This document shows, in pieces, positions 9,100 through 18,365 of a DNA stretch of 64,000 nt. The position numbers were made by a program, and so were the translations under genes. Source of the DNA: Cupriavidus sp. 2SB (GTDB lineage: Bacteria > Pseudomonadota > Gammaproteobacteria > Burkholderiales > Burkholderiaceae); NCBI RefSeq assembly GCF_005503625.1, contig NZ_SCMX01000016.1:40440-104439 (forward strand), read 5' to 3'. The notes under the pieces were generated by a model that saw only the letters and a list, made by a program, of their open reading frames with translations, made no database searches and was not told the origin of the DNA. Each line of letters starts with the position of its first letter. The stretch's first letter is position 1.

Positions 9100-9618
9100 A
9101 TGTTCGCATCGCATCGAGCGACACCAGCGGTCGTATTGCTTGCGGTCCTCCTCCTTGCAGCTTGTACCGGACCCCAAGCCACATCACCAAAGGAACCGAT
9201 CAAGTTGGACTTGGCAATCAAAGCCGGGTTGGCCGTAAACCCCGACGAAAAGGACAGAGCTTCACCCGTGCAGGTACGCCTTTATGAACTCAAGACGGAG
9301 TTCACGTTTCAGGGTGCTGATTATTTCTCGCTCGACAAAAACGACAAAAACGTTCTGACACAGGACATGCTGATGCGCAATGAGTTCATTCTGCGGCCTG
9401 GCGAATCCCGAAATATCGAGCGCAAGCTGAATCCCGAGACCACAGCATTGGGGGTTCTGGTTGGCTATCGCGATCTCGGCAAGGCCACATGGCGTGCCGT
9501 CTACAAGCTGCCGCCGGCGCCAGAGGTCTCCTGGTATCGCGCGGTGGTGCCATCACGCAAGGTCAAGTTGCAGGTCGTACTTGATCAGCAATCGATTACC
9601 GTTTCAAAACCTGACTGA
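9100..9618 (+). CDS. tssJ: T6SS outer-membrane lipoprotein TssJ
   Basis: Encodes 172 residues. TssJ anchors the TssLM membrane complex to the outer membrane. A lipoprotein signal is visible: hydrophobic stretch at residues 10-20 and lipobox LAAC with Cys22. The mature part has the TssJ/VasD pattern, including SPVQVRLYELK, FQGADYFSL and LRPGESRNIERKL. An earlier in-frame start at 9049 overlaps the PAAR gene and would spoil the signal peptide, so 9100 is chosen. tssK begins 3 bases after the stop. Confidence 0.93.
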   Translation: MFASHRATPAVVLLAVLLLAACTGPQATSPKEPIKLDLAIKAGLAVNPDEKDRASPVQVRLYELKTEFTFQGADYFSLDKNDKNVLTQDMLMRNEFILRPGESRNIERKLNPETTALGVLVGYRDLGKATWRAVYKLPPAPEVSWYRAVVPSRKVKLQVVLDQQSITVSKPD

Positions 9619-9621
9619 TTC

Positions 9622-10965
9622 ATGAGCTGGTATAACAAGGTCGTCTGGAGCGAGGGGCTGTTCTTGCGCCCTCAGCTTTTCCAGCAGCAGGAACGCTACC
9701 TGGAGCATTTTGCTCACAAGCGCGCGGCAGCACTGAGTCCATTTTTCTGGGGCTTCCACCATCTGGTCGTCGATGCCGAAGCGCTCCCTCTTGGCAAACT
9801 GGTCATCTCCGGTGCCGCCGGGATATTCCAGGATGGCACACCCTTCGATGCTCCGGCGCACGCGAAGCTGCCTTCGCCCCTCGCGCTTCGCCATGAACAC
9901 CTGAATCAGATCATCTATCTGGCCGTCCCCATCCGCACGCCGAACACGGAAGAGACGAACTTCGAGGATGCCGCAGATTCTCTCGCTCGCTTTCGTAGCT
10001 TCGAGGAAGAGTTGCTCGATGCCAACTCCATTTCCCAGGGGGCAAAGCTGGTGCAACTGGGCGATATGCGCCTGCGACTGCTGCCCGAAAGGGAGCTGAC
10101 GCAATCCTGGCTGGGATTGCCGCTCGCCAGGGTGATCGAGATCCGCGCGGACGGTAGTGCCCGATTGGATGCCGCGCTGATTCCGCCGGTCAACGTCTAT
10201 ACGGCGAGTTCGCAACTGCAGACGTGGCTGAGTGAGGTACATGGATTGCTGCGTCTTCGCGCGAATGCGATGGCGGAGCGCCTGACGGCGTCAAGCACGC
10301 GGGGAGCGGAGTCGGCGGAGGTCTCGGAGTACCTCATTCTTCAATTGCTGAATCGCTATGAGCCGGTGTTGACACACATGCTCGACGCGAAGGCGGCTTC
10401 GCCGGAAGCCATGTACGCTGAATTGATCGCCTTTGCTGGCGAACTTTCAACGTTCGTGCGGACGGCTACGCGCAGGCCCAAGGCTTATGACGCCTATCGC
10501 CATGACGAGCCTCATACATGCATCAAGCCTGTTGTGGATGATCTGCGGTTCCTCCTGAACGTCGTGCTGGAGCGCAGTGCGCAACGCATCGAGTTGCGCG
10601 ACCAGTCTCATGGCATTCGCGTGGCAGTACTGGACCCAGCGGAGTTCGAGCGATTCGGAACCTTTGTGCTGGCTGTGGGCGCCCAGATGCCGGCGGATGT
10701 GTTGCTCCAACAATTCCCGGCGCAGGCCAAGGCGGGGCCATCGGAACGTTTGTCCGAACTGATTCGCTCCCATTTGCCGGGCATTCCCATGCAACCAATG
10801 CCCGTCCCACCACGCCAGATCTCCTTCAATGCCGGGCAGGTCTACTTCGAACTGATGCAGGACCACCCATTGTGGGGCCAGGTACAGCGCTACGGCGGAC
10901 TTGCACTACATGTTGCAGGAAGTTTCCCTGAGCTGCGGCTCGAGTTGTGGGGAGTGCGGGACTAA
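9622..10965 (+). CDS. tssK: T6SS baseplate protein TssK
   Basis: Encodes 447 residues, the standard length. TssK links the baseplate to the membrane complex. Its N-terminus MSWYNKVVWSEGLFLRPQLF followed by QQQERYLEH is the family signature. It overlaps tssL through TAATG (10963-10967), which implies translational coupling. Confidence 0.95.
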   Translation: MSWYNKVVWSEGLFLRPQLFQQQERYLEHFAHKRAAALSPFFWGFHHLVVDAEALPLGKLVISGAAGIFQDGTPFDAPAHAKLPSPLALRHEHLNQIIYLAVPIRTPNTEETNFEDAADSLARFRSFEEELLDANSISQGAKLVQLGDMRLRLLPERELTQSWLGLPLARVIEIRADGSARLDAALIPPVNVYTASSQLQTWLSEVHGLLRLRANAMAERLTASSTRGAESAEVSEYLILQLLNRYEPVLTHMLDAKAASPEAMYAELIAFAGELSTFVRTATRRPKAYDAYRHDEPHTCIKPVVDDLRFLLNVVLERSAQRIELRDQSHGIRVAVLDPAEFERFGTFVLAVGAQMPADVLLQQFPAQAKAGPSERLSELIRSHLPGIPMQPMPVPPRQISFNAGQVYFELMQDHPLWGQVQRYGGLALHVAGSFPELRLELWGVRD

Positions 10966-12278
10966 TGGAGAACTCACCGAACATCGCAGGCAGCGTTGCT
11001 GCCGATTCCAATTCCAGCACTTACGACTATTCAGCGCTGGATTCGTCGGAGCCCCCGCAGCGCGGACGGCTGCTGGAGGGCGCCACGCGTGCTCCGTGGC
11101 AATGGGCTGCGCCGGAGACGCTCGAGGCACGCGCCGCGCGCATCGCCGCGGCCACCAATCCGCTGCTGGCCGCCGCGCAGCCACTCCTTAGAGCGCTGGC
11201 AGACCTGCCTGTGGAACTGCCTAATGCGAGTCGGGTCGGCGGCACGCTGAAGCGAATGCTGGTGGACGAAGTCCGTCAATTTCAAGCTGTCTGCGACCGA
11301 GCCAACGTTCGGAGGGAGCATGCACTGGCCGCGCGATACAGCCTGTGCACGGCCCTCGACGAGGCCGCGAATGGTACGTACTGGGGCCGGCAAGGCAACT
11401 GGGCGATCCAGAGCCTTCTTATCCAGTGCCATCAGGAGGGCGATGGGGGCGAAAAAGTCTTTCAGGTGCTTGGCCGGCTAGTGAATTCACCGCAAGAGCA
11501 CATGGACGTGATCGAGGTGATCTATCAGATCCTGTGCCTGGGATTTCAAGGGCGATATGCCAAGCGTACTGATGGACAACGCGAGTTGGATGCGATTCGA
11601 CAACGTTTGCTGAATCTGCTCACGGGTGCACGGGAGAGCGTGCCACGTGACTTGTCACCACATTGGCGCGGCGAAGCGGCAGGCAAACTGGGGCTTCTGC
11701 GCACGGTGCCGGTATGGCTCACGTTTTCATTGCTCACGGTCGTGCTGTTCGGCTTGTTCGGGTGGTTCAAGTATCAGCTGCTGTTCCGCACGCATGACAT
11801 CGAGCAACAGATCATCGCTATCGGTCACGCCACACCACCGGAGCCTCCCAAGGCATTGCGTCTGACGGATCTGCTGAAGGATGAGATTGCACGGGGCGTT
11901 GTCAGTGTCAATGAAGACGCGACGCGCAGCGAAGTGATCTTCCGCGGCGACGACATGTTCTCGGCGGGACAAGTCGATGTCAGCAAAGACATTCTTCCGG
12001 TATTGGACAAGGTCGCAAGCGAAATCAACAAGATCAAAGGCAAGGTGACGGTGGTTGGCCACACGGACAATGCTCCTATCAAGACTAGGCGGTTTCCTTC
12101 CAATCAGATCCTGTCCGAAGAAAGGGCGGCGGTCGTTGTCGAATACCTCGCAGGACGAGGCGTAGCCAAGGGCCGCCTGGAGGCGAGCGGAAAGGGCGAG
12201 AGCATACCGATAGGTCCCAACAAGACGCCCGCGGAACGCGCCCGGAATCGGCGTGTGGAAATTGTGGTGACGCATTAA
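10965..12278 (+). CDS. tssL: T6SS inner-membrane protein TssL (DotU) with fused OmpA-like domain
   Basis: Encodes 437 residues. The DotU cytoplasmic domain spans about 60-235 and includes ARYSLCTALDEAANGTYWG and the GGEKVFQVLGRL region. One membrane helix (about 247-268, WLTFSLLTVVLFGLFGWF) follows. The C-terminal OmpA-like peptidoglycan-binding domain spans about 320-437 and includes VTVVGHTDNAPI and NQILSEERAAVVVEYL. The ATG overlaps the tssK stop by one base. An alternative start at 10947 lies inside tssK and is less likely. With TssJ and TssM it builds the trans-envelope complex. Confidence 0.94.
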   Translation: MENSPNIAGSVAADSNSSTYDYSALDSSEPPQRGRLLEGATRAPWQWAAPETLEARAARIAAATNPLLAAAQPLLRALADLPVELPNASRVGGTLKRMLVDEVRQFQAVCDRANVRREHALAARYSLCTALDEAANGTYWGRQGNWAIQSLLIQCHQEGDGGEKVFQVLGRLVNSPQEHMDVIEVIYQILCLGFQGRYAKRTDGQRELDAIRQRLLNLLTGARESVPRDLSPHWRGEAAGKLGLLRTVPVWLTFSLLTVVLFGLFGWFKYQLLFRTHDIEQQIIAIGHATPPEPPKALRLTDLLKDEIARGVVSVNEDATRSEVIFRGDDMFSAGQVDVSKDILPVLDKVASEINKIKGKVTVVGHTDNAPIKTRRFPSNQILSEERAAVVVEYLAGRGVAKGRLEASGKGESIPIGPNKTPAERARNRRVEIVVTH

Positions 12279-12290
12279 CAGAGATACGGT

Positions 12291-15200
12291 ATGGAATTCC
12301 TGAAACGTTGTGTCGCCGTGCTGTGCTCTCGGCAGACGCTGCTTATCCTGGCGTTGGCCGTCGTGGGGCTCGCCGTCTGGTTCATTGGACCGCTATTGAG
12401 TTTTGGCGGACTTCAACCTCTCTCCGGAATCGGAGCTCGGGTCACGGTCATTGTTCTCTTGTTGGCGCTGGGGATGTTCCTGCTCCGACGGTGGTCCATT
12501 GCGCTGATCGCAGTGGGTGCGCTCTGTGTGCTGATTTGGTATGCAGGTCCCTTGCTTGCATTCGACAGCGTGCATCCGCTGTCATCCGAGACGGTCCGAG
12601 TCGTTATCATCGCGGCGCTCATTTTCGTCGTCGTGTCTTACGAGGTCTATCAGTTCCTCCGTCGCTCGCAAGCCGATGGATCGTCGCTCGACAAGATTCT
12701 CAATTTTGGCGCCAAGCGACCAGAACTCGTCGGCAAGGAGGACATCGCAAAGGTGCGCATCGTCGTCTGCGAAGCATTGAACCAGCTCAAGAGCATGCGC
12801 ACCCACCGCGGCCTGGCGCGCCTTTTCGAGGGACAGCGCTATCTCTATGAGTTGCCGTGGTACATGACGGTCGGGGCGCCAGGCGTCGGCAAGACCACCG
12901 CGCTACTCAATGCCGGCATGCAGTTCCCGCTACCTGAACAGATGAGCAAGGCGGCGCGAACCCTGCGCGGCACCGTCAATACGGATTGGTGGTTTACGAA
13001 CGAAGCGATCTTGATCGATACGGCCGGTCGCTACACCACCCACGAAAGGGACGCGAGAGTTGACTCGGCGGAATGGACAGGGTTTCTCGGCATGCTGCGC
13101 AAGCACCGTAGCCGCGCACCAATCAATGGCGTCATTGTTGCAATCAGCGTGCAGGCGCTCCTGACCCAGACGCACCAGGAGCGTGCGCTTGAAGCGGCGA
13201 GCCTGCGCGCTCGGCTTGGTGACTTGCGTCGTGACCTCGGCATTCAATTTCCGATCTACGTGCTGGTCACGAAGATGGATCTGCTTTCCGGTTTCGAGGA
13301 TTATTTTCAATATCTCGGCAGCGAGGGGCGCGCACAGCCTTGGGGCTTTACGCTGCCCTATCGCAATAGGCCTCGCAAGCGGGGGGAGGCGGTTGTACCG
13401 CTTGACCAGCAATGCCGCCATGAAATGGCGTTGCTGGTCAAGCGATTGCAGAGCGGATTGGACGCGCGGCTGTATGAAGAGTACGACACCAATCGGCGAA
13501 AGGCGCTCTTTGGGCTGCCCCAGGAAGTGACTTGCCTGACCGAGCCGCTGGTCGACATGCTCTCGCAAGTGTTCCTCGGATCCCGCTTCGACGATACCGA
13601 GCGCACCCACATGCTGCGGGGCGTGTACTTCACCAGCGCTGCCCAGACGGAGGGGAGCGTGGTGGCTGATCATGGAACGCTCCTGCGACGGCTTGACCGC
13701 GACCAGTCGAGTACCGGAGATGACCCGGATTACCTGCCGTCGGCGTTGGGAGAGTCCGCCGGATATGCTGCCCCCCCGATCGCGACCGGTAGCCGCAGCT
13801 ATTTCCTGCAGGACGTCATCAAGGGAATCATCGTCCCGGAGGCGCACCTCGTAAAGCCCAATCTTCGCTGGGAAATGCGTTTCAGGCTGTTGCGAATACT
13901 CGGTCACGGTCTCGCATTGGTGATTTTCCTGTGGCTGGCGGGATCCCTGTATGCCAGCTTCAAAAACAATCGAGACTATCTGGACCTGGTGCAGGACAAA
14001 GCCAGGATGCTGACGAGCACCGTGACGGGGTACTACAAGGAACCGCAGCCGCAGGTCACGCCTGAAGTGCTGGCAGCCGCCAAGGATTTGCCGACCCACC
14101 TCGGTTTGAACCTCCCGGCGCCATCCCTGGACTGGCGCTACGGATTGTATGCCGCACCGCAAATTCTGGATGCCGCGACGTTGACCCATGCCAAGCTGGA
14201 AGACAACCTGTTGGTGCCGTATCTTGTGCGTCGTATCGAATCGGTACTCGGCGAGGCGGTGGGTAGACAGGATGCCAAGCACACATACGATACCTTGCGC
14301 ATCTACCTGATGCTGCATGACAAGGAAAAGTACGAAGCATCGGATGTGCGCAACTGGGTGCAAGACGATTGGACGAACGGAAGCGGCGCCGATGCCTTTG
14401 GAGATCGTGTTGTCATCCTCGATCACATGAACGCATTACTCGATGGTCGGAGACCGGTGCAGTCTCCCTACGCGAAGAATGAGGCATTGATTCGCGCAGC
14501 TAGAGACTTCCTCGACAGCAGTACGTCCGTCGAGCGTTTGTATGACCGGGCGAAGTCGGCCATGCTGGGGGATGCGCCGCAGGATTTCACGCTGGTTCGG
14601 GCAGTTGGGCCGCAGGCAGGAACAGTATTTACCCGGGCCAGCGGGGAGCCACTCGAACGGGGCATACCGGGACTCTTCACGTACGCGGGTTACCATGAGC
14701 TGTTCAATTCCCGTCTGCCGGAGTTTGTGGGCGAGGCCCAACGCATGGACATCTGGGTGATGGGCAGAAGCCAAAGCATCGGTGCTCAAAAAAAAAGGCT
14801 TGAAAGCGTAGCAGGCAAGCTTGCCATTAACGATCCACTCACGCGCGAGATTCGGCGACTCTATCTGAACGAGTATGCGCAACTGTGGACCGAGTTCCTC
14901 TCGGATATCAGGACCGTTACAGGAAACAATCTCGCTTTCGACCTGGAGATCGTGCGTACATTCGCTGCGCCGGATTCGCCTCTGGCGCGGCTCGGGCGCG
15001 CCACAGTACATGAAACGACATTAAGCAAGCCAACCGATGACGAAGAGAAATCACTAGCCGACAAGGCGCTTGCTGTTCTCGATAAAAAGACCGAAAGGCT
15101 TGCAGGATTGAAAGTCCGGGCCGAAGCACGCCAGGAGCGGGAACTGGTGGACAGCCGCTTCGCCGCGTTGCGGGAAGTGGTGACCGGTTATGCGGACGCC

Positions 15201-16154
15201 ACCCCCGCGAGTGCAACGACCATTGCCGGCAAGGCACAGCTCGATAGTATTGCCGGACTGGTCAACGCGTACTACACCAGCCTTGTGGTTGCCAACAATG
15301 CATTGAACACTCGCAACCTGCCGCCACCGGGGGACGCCGGCGCGCAACTCCGCATGGAAGCAGACAAGTTGCCAGCGCCATTCAAAACCGTGCTTGCCGA
15401 CCTGGTGGTGCAGGGCGCGCGCGACGTCAACAAAGGGATCGGCGATATCCTGGTGGCCCAGATGGATGCCGTGATAGGGGAAAGCTGCCGAAGCGCAATC
15501 GACGGAAAGTATCCGTTCTCTGTGAACTCAATGCATGACGTTGATCCAGAGGATTTCGCCAGAATCTTCGCGACTGGAGGAGTGCTCGATGATTTTTTCC
15601 AGAAGGTCCTGCTCCCTCATGTCGATATGACCGTGTCACCGTGGCGCTACAAGTTGACGGCGCCCGACGTGCCGCCCGTGGCGGGTCCCAGTCTCGTCCC
15701 GTTTCAGCGCGCCAGGGATATCCGCGAGGTTTTCTTCAGGGAACCCGGAGGAAAGAAGATGGCGTGGAAGGTCGATATCAAGGTCGTAGAGCTCGACCCC
15801 GAGATCATGGAGTTGAATATGGACTTCGATGGTCAGAGTCAGCGCTATGTGCATGGGCCTGTGATGCCGCTCAAGATCACCTGGCCCGGACCCCGCGGAG
15901 GACAGGGGGCGGGGATTGCGGCAAATCCCCGAGTACGGCCGGATACTTCTACGCTTTCGGCAGACGGACCGTGGGCGTTGCTGAGGGTGATTGCCAAAGG
16001 ACGGCTGGCCGGTTCCGCATCTGCCAGCCACTTCGTAGCCGAATATGACTTCGATGGTCGCAAGGCAAAACTGGACATCAATACGGGGAGTCTTACAAAT
16101 CCATGGACCACCGGCATGCTTCAATCATTCCAATGCCCGGGAAGGTCGGGATGA
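12291..16154 (+). CDS. tssM: T6SS inner-membrane protein TssM (IcmF)
   Basis: Encodes 1287 residues, a normal TssM size. Several hydrophobic segments lie in the first 125 residues, and another membrane helix near 542-560 is followed by the large periplasmic part. A Walker A motif, GAPGVGKTT, occurs at about 195-203, with the DTAGRY Walker B-like segment shortly after. TssM spans the inner membrane and contacts TssJ in the periplasm. Its stop overlaps the next start codon (ATGA, 16151-16154). Confidence 0.95.
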   Translation: MEFLKRCVAVLCSRQTLLILALAVVGLAVWFIGPLLSFGGLQPLSGIGARVTVIVLLLALGMFLLRRWSIALIAVGALCVLIWYAGPLLAFDSVHPLSSETVRVVIIAALIFVVVSYEVYQFLRRSQADGSSLDKILNFGAKRPELVGKEDIAKVRIVVCEALNQLKSMRTHRGLARLFEGQRYLYELPWYMTVGAPGVGKTTALLNAGMQFPLPEQMSKAARTLRGTVNTDWWFTNEAILIDTAGRYTTHERDARVDSAEWTGFLGMLRKHRSRAPINGVIVAISVQALLTQTHQERALEAASLRARLGDLRRDLGIQFPIYVLVTKMDLLSGFEDYFQYLGSEGRAQPWGFTLPYRNRPRKRGEAVVPLDQQCRHEMALLVKRLQSGLDARLYEEYDTNRRKALFGLPQEVTCLTEPLVDMLSQVFLGSRFDDTERTHMLRGVYFTSAAQTEGSVVADHGTLLRRLDRDQSSTGDDPDYLPSALGESAGYAAPPIATGSRSYFLQDVIKGIIVPEAHLVKPNLRWEMRFRLLRILGHGLALVIFLWLAGSLYASFKNNRDYLDLVQDKARMLTSTVTGYYKEPQPQVTPEVLAAAKDLPTHLGLNLPAPSLDWRYGLYAAPQILDAATLTHAKLEDNLLVPYLVRRIESVLGEAVGRQDAKHTYDTLRIYLMLHDKEKYEASDVRNWVQDDWTNGSGADAFGDRVVILDHMNALLDGRRPVQSPYAKNEALIRAARDFLDSSTSVERLYDRAKSAMLGDAPQDFTLVRAVGPQAGTVFTRASGEPLERGIPGLFTYAGYHELFNSRLPEFVGEAQRMDIWVMGRSQSIGAQKKRLESVAGKLAINDPLTREIRRLYLNEYAQLWTEFLSDIRTVTGNNLAFDLEIVRTFAAPDSPLARLGRATVHETTLSKPTDDEEKSLADKALAVLDKKTERLAGLKVRAEARQERELVDSRFAALREVVTGYADATPASATTIAGKAQLDSIAGLVNAYYTSLVVANNALNTRNLPPPGDAGAQLRMEADKLPAPFKTVLADLVVQGARDVNKGIGDILVAQMDAVIGESCRSAIDGKYPFSVNSMHDVDPEDFARIFATGGVLDDFFQKVLLPHVDMTVSPWRYKLTAPDVPPVAGPSLVPFQRARDIREVFFREPGGKKMAWKVDIKVVELDPEIMELNMDFDGQSQRYVHGPVMPLKITWPGPRGGQGAGIAANPRVRPDTSTLSADGPWALLRVIAKGRLAGSASASHFVAEYDFDGRKAKLDINTGSLTNPWTTGMLQSFQCPGRSG

Positions 16155-17371
16155 TGAGCGGACATCGAGCCACGAACTCTCTGCTCCAGCAGGCCCAGCC
16201 TTTGTTCTGGACACTCCACGCGCTGAGTCCGGACCTGGAATCGGCAGCCCACATGGATGTGTTGCAGACCGAAGCCCGCAGTGGGCTTGGAAAGTTCAGG
16301 TCTGCTTGTCGTGCGTCTTCGCTACATCACGATGCAATCGAGGCAGTTCACTACTGTTTCTGTGCCGCAATGGATCAGGCCGGAAGCCGCATCCGAGGCA
16401 GGGCGGATAGTTGCAGAGGATTGTGGCTGCAGCGGAGTCTGCTGAAGGAGTACTACAAAGAGAATGGCAGCGGCGAACAGTGTCGTCCATGGATTGCCAA
16501 ATTGCAGCGCAACGGCAAACGTCACGCGGATGCGCTGGAAGTTATCGGCCATCTGATATCCCGTGGGCTACGCGACGAGCGGGGTGCCCCGATCTCCAAT
16601 TATCAAGGCGTTGTACCGCAGCGGCACGACGATAGTCTGTCTCCGGCGGCTATGCAGTACATACTCCTTCCGCCAGCGGTCTTGGAGCCCGCCACCCTAC
16701 ACGTCCTGGCGGAACGCAAGGCGGGACGCGTGTGGCTGGCGAGGTGGGTGGGAGCCGGCATTGCGTTGCTATGCATCCTGGCCTACTTTCTCTATCGACA
16801 GCACAATGACAATCAGGCGCTGGCCAGAGAGGTCGAGCAACTTTCGGCGCGCGTCCTTTCAGAGCAAGCTTCGATGGACCAACGCATGGCGCGATTGCTG
16901 GCACCAGAGATCGCATCGGGCACGACGAGCCTGGGCAAGACGGGGGATCGTGTCTTCCTGCTTTTCAGCAGCGATTCGGGATTCGCAGCCAATAGCGCGG
17001 TAATCAAGCCACAACTCGCCAGGCAGCTTGATCAGCTTGGCACTGTGCTGGACGACACAGATGGTCTTGTGACGGTTATCGGACACGCCGATGCATCTCT
17101 GGGGGCATACAACGGCGAGGCTGTAAATCTGGCGCTATCGCAAGCCCGCGCCATGGCGGTGGGCCGATACTTGCAGGAGAAAGGCGCCGCAGGCGGCAGG
17201 ATTACCGTACTCGGCCGCGGGTCCGCGGATCCGATCGCCGACAATGGGACCGAGACGGGCAGGGCGTTGAACCGACGTATCGAGATTGTCATTGATCGAA
17301 GCCGACGAGACGCCGCACCGGCCACGAGCGGCGGCCCTCCCACCAGGGCCGACACCTCTCACCGCCGGTAG
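16151..17371 (+). CDS. Second TssL-like protein: degenerate DotU domain plus OmpA domain
   Basis: Encodes 406 residues in the same architecture as TssL. A DotU-like region (about 10-170) contains AVHYCFCAAMDQAGSR, which aligns with the SLCTALDEAANGTYW segment of the canonical TssL but lacks most conserved residues. A membrane helix lies at about 196-214 (VGAGIALLCILAYFLY). An OmpA-like domain with VTVIGHADAS and NRRIEIVID occupies about 265-390. The ATG overlaps the tssM stop by ATGA. It may be an accessory peptidoglycan anchor, or a paralogue that replaces TssL in another assembly. The role is not known to me. Confidence 0.75.
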   Translation: MMSGHRATNSLLQQAQPLFWTLHALSPDLESAAHMDVLQTEARSGLGKFRSACRASSLHHDAIEAVHYCFCAAMDQAGSRIRGRADSCRGLWLQRSLLKEYYKENGSGEQCRPWIAKLQRNGKRHADALEVIGHLISRGLRDERGAPISNYQGVVPQRHDDSLSPAAMQYILLPPAVLEPATLHVLAERKAGRVWLARWVGAGIALLCILAYFLYRQHNDNQALAREVEQLSARVLSEQASMDQRMARLLAPEIASGTTSLGKTGDRVFLLFSSDSGFAANSAVIKPQLARQLDQLGTVLDDTDGLVTVIGHADASLGAYNGEAVNLALSQARAMAVGRYLQEKGAAGGRITVLGRGSADPIADNGTETGRALNRRIEIVIDRSRRDAAPATSGGPPTRADTSHRR

Positions 17372-17412
17372 TCTTTGTCTCACCCGAGAGCAGCGATAGT
17401 TGCGCTGCCCGC

Positions 17413-17955
17413 CTACAGCGGAATCCCCATCAGCATCACCGTGGCCGTGGTCCGGCTCACACCGACCACGCGCCGCCAGCACTCGCCTGCGATACGTGCA
17501 ATGGCCCGGATGGGATTGGCGCCGTGGAACTCACGCACCAGTCGGCGCACGATCCGCATCGGCAGCCGCACGCCCCGAGGCACTTCGTTGCGGCAGAACG
17601 CCACCTTGCGCACGTAGTCATCCACCTCCCAGAACCACGACGTACCTTGCGGGAAATACCCCACATCGCCCACCGCGAGCGTGTGCGTCACCCCCTGGCT
17701 GTCAGTCACGCGCACGCTGCCTTCGAGCACGACTACGATCTCGTCGATGTCGTAGTGCCACTCGAATGAGCTGCGCGTGCAGTCCCATACCATGGTCCAG
17801 GCAAAACCGTCGACGGTGGACGAATGCAGGTTGCAGCGCGTGGTGGGCGACCCGCTGCGCATCCACGATGCCTCGATCGGACACGGCGAATCGGGCAGGG
17901 CGCGAATACTCCCGAAGGTCCCGGCATGGCGCTGCTGTTCGGGCAAGTCTCCCAT
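17413..17955 (-). CDS. Cupin-domain protein
   Basis: Encodes 180 residues. The central part is a cupin barrel: SSFEWHYDIDEIVVVLEGSV followed by GDVGYFPQGTSWFWEVDDYVRK, which resembles the DUF861/ureidoglycine-type cupin family. The substrate cannot be named. GGAGAGAG lies about 7 bases before the ATG. The C-terminal ~45 residues are basic and do not belong to the barrel. It is convergent with the end of the T6SS operon, 41 bases away. Confidence 0.75.
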   Translation of the reverse strand: MGDLPEQQRHAGTFGSIRALPDSPCPIEASWMRSGSPTTRCNLHSSTVDGFAWTMVWDCTRSSFEWHYDIDEIVVVLEGSVRVTDSQGVTHTLAVGDVGYFPQGTSWFWEVDDYVRKVAFCRNEVPRGVRLPMRIVRRLVREFHGANPIRAIARIAGECWRRVVGVSRTTATVMLMGIPL

Positions 17956-18365
17956 GGCTTCTCTCTCCCCCGTCTATGCAGGTGTGGTCGGATAAGAGCG
18001 ATGGTTCACCAAGCGGCGCGGCGGAAATATGCGGTGGCGTACAAAGAGTGGACGTTCATCGAGGAACAGGCATCGCACCCCGGTGCGACTTCCAAAAAAA
18101 GAACCCGCCTGGCGGTGAGGTCAGGCGGGCTGCAGGGGGAGTTGTCATACAGGACGGGTCAAGGTCCTGTGATGCATCGTAGGGTGCGTCGCAGCATGCG
18201 GCTGTAGGAGTTTGTCTGATTTTGCATTTCTAGCATTTTCTATACAGGTTTGGCGAAATTGAGCTGCCCTGCGGAATGCCTAGTCGTGCCAACGGTTTGC
18301 GGGGATTTTGCGGCTTTGCATCATTGCATGATCTAACAGACAACAAGGCATTAGCCCCACTAAAT
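17956..18365. other. Intergenic region between cupin gene and the arabinose-type operon
   Basis: No full-size gene is seen in these 410 bases. On the - strand it holds, in order of transcription, a 12-codon mini-ORF (18197-18159, MLRRTLRCITGP), a 7-bp hairpin (18149-18170) and an intrinsic-terminator-like hairpin (18104-18129). The arrangement could be a terminated small RNA or the leader of the cupin gene, which starts about 150 bases further on. Confidence 0.5.
18094..18129 (-). terminator. Intrinsic terminator on the - strand
   Basis: CCCGCCTG (18104-18111) pairs with CAGGCGGG (18122-18129) around a 10-base loop. Read on the - strand, the stem is followed by GTTC and seven T residues (18100-18094). 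It can end transcripts from the operon stopping at 18366, or a short transcript starting in the gap. Confidence 0.7.

Noticed and set aside
12930..14426. A 498-codon - strand frame opposite tssM
   Set aside because: It is antisense to a well-supported tssM and has no recognisable domains; high GC content makes such shadows common.
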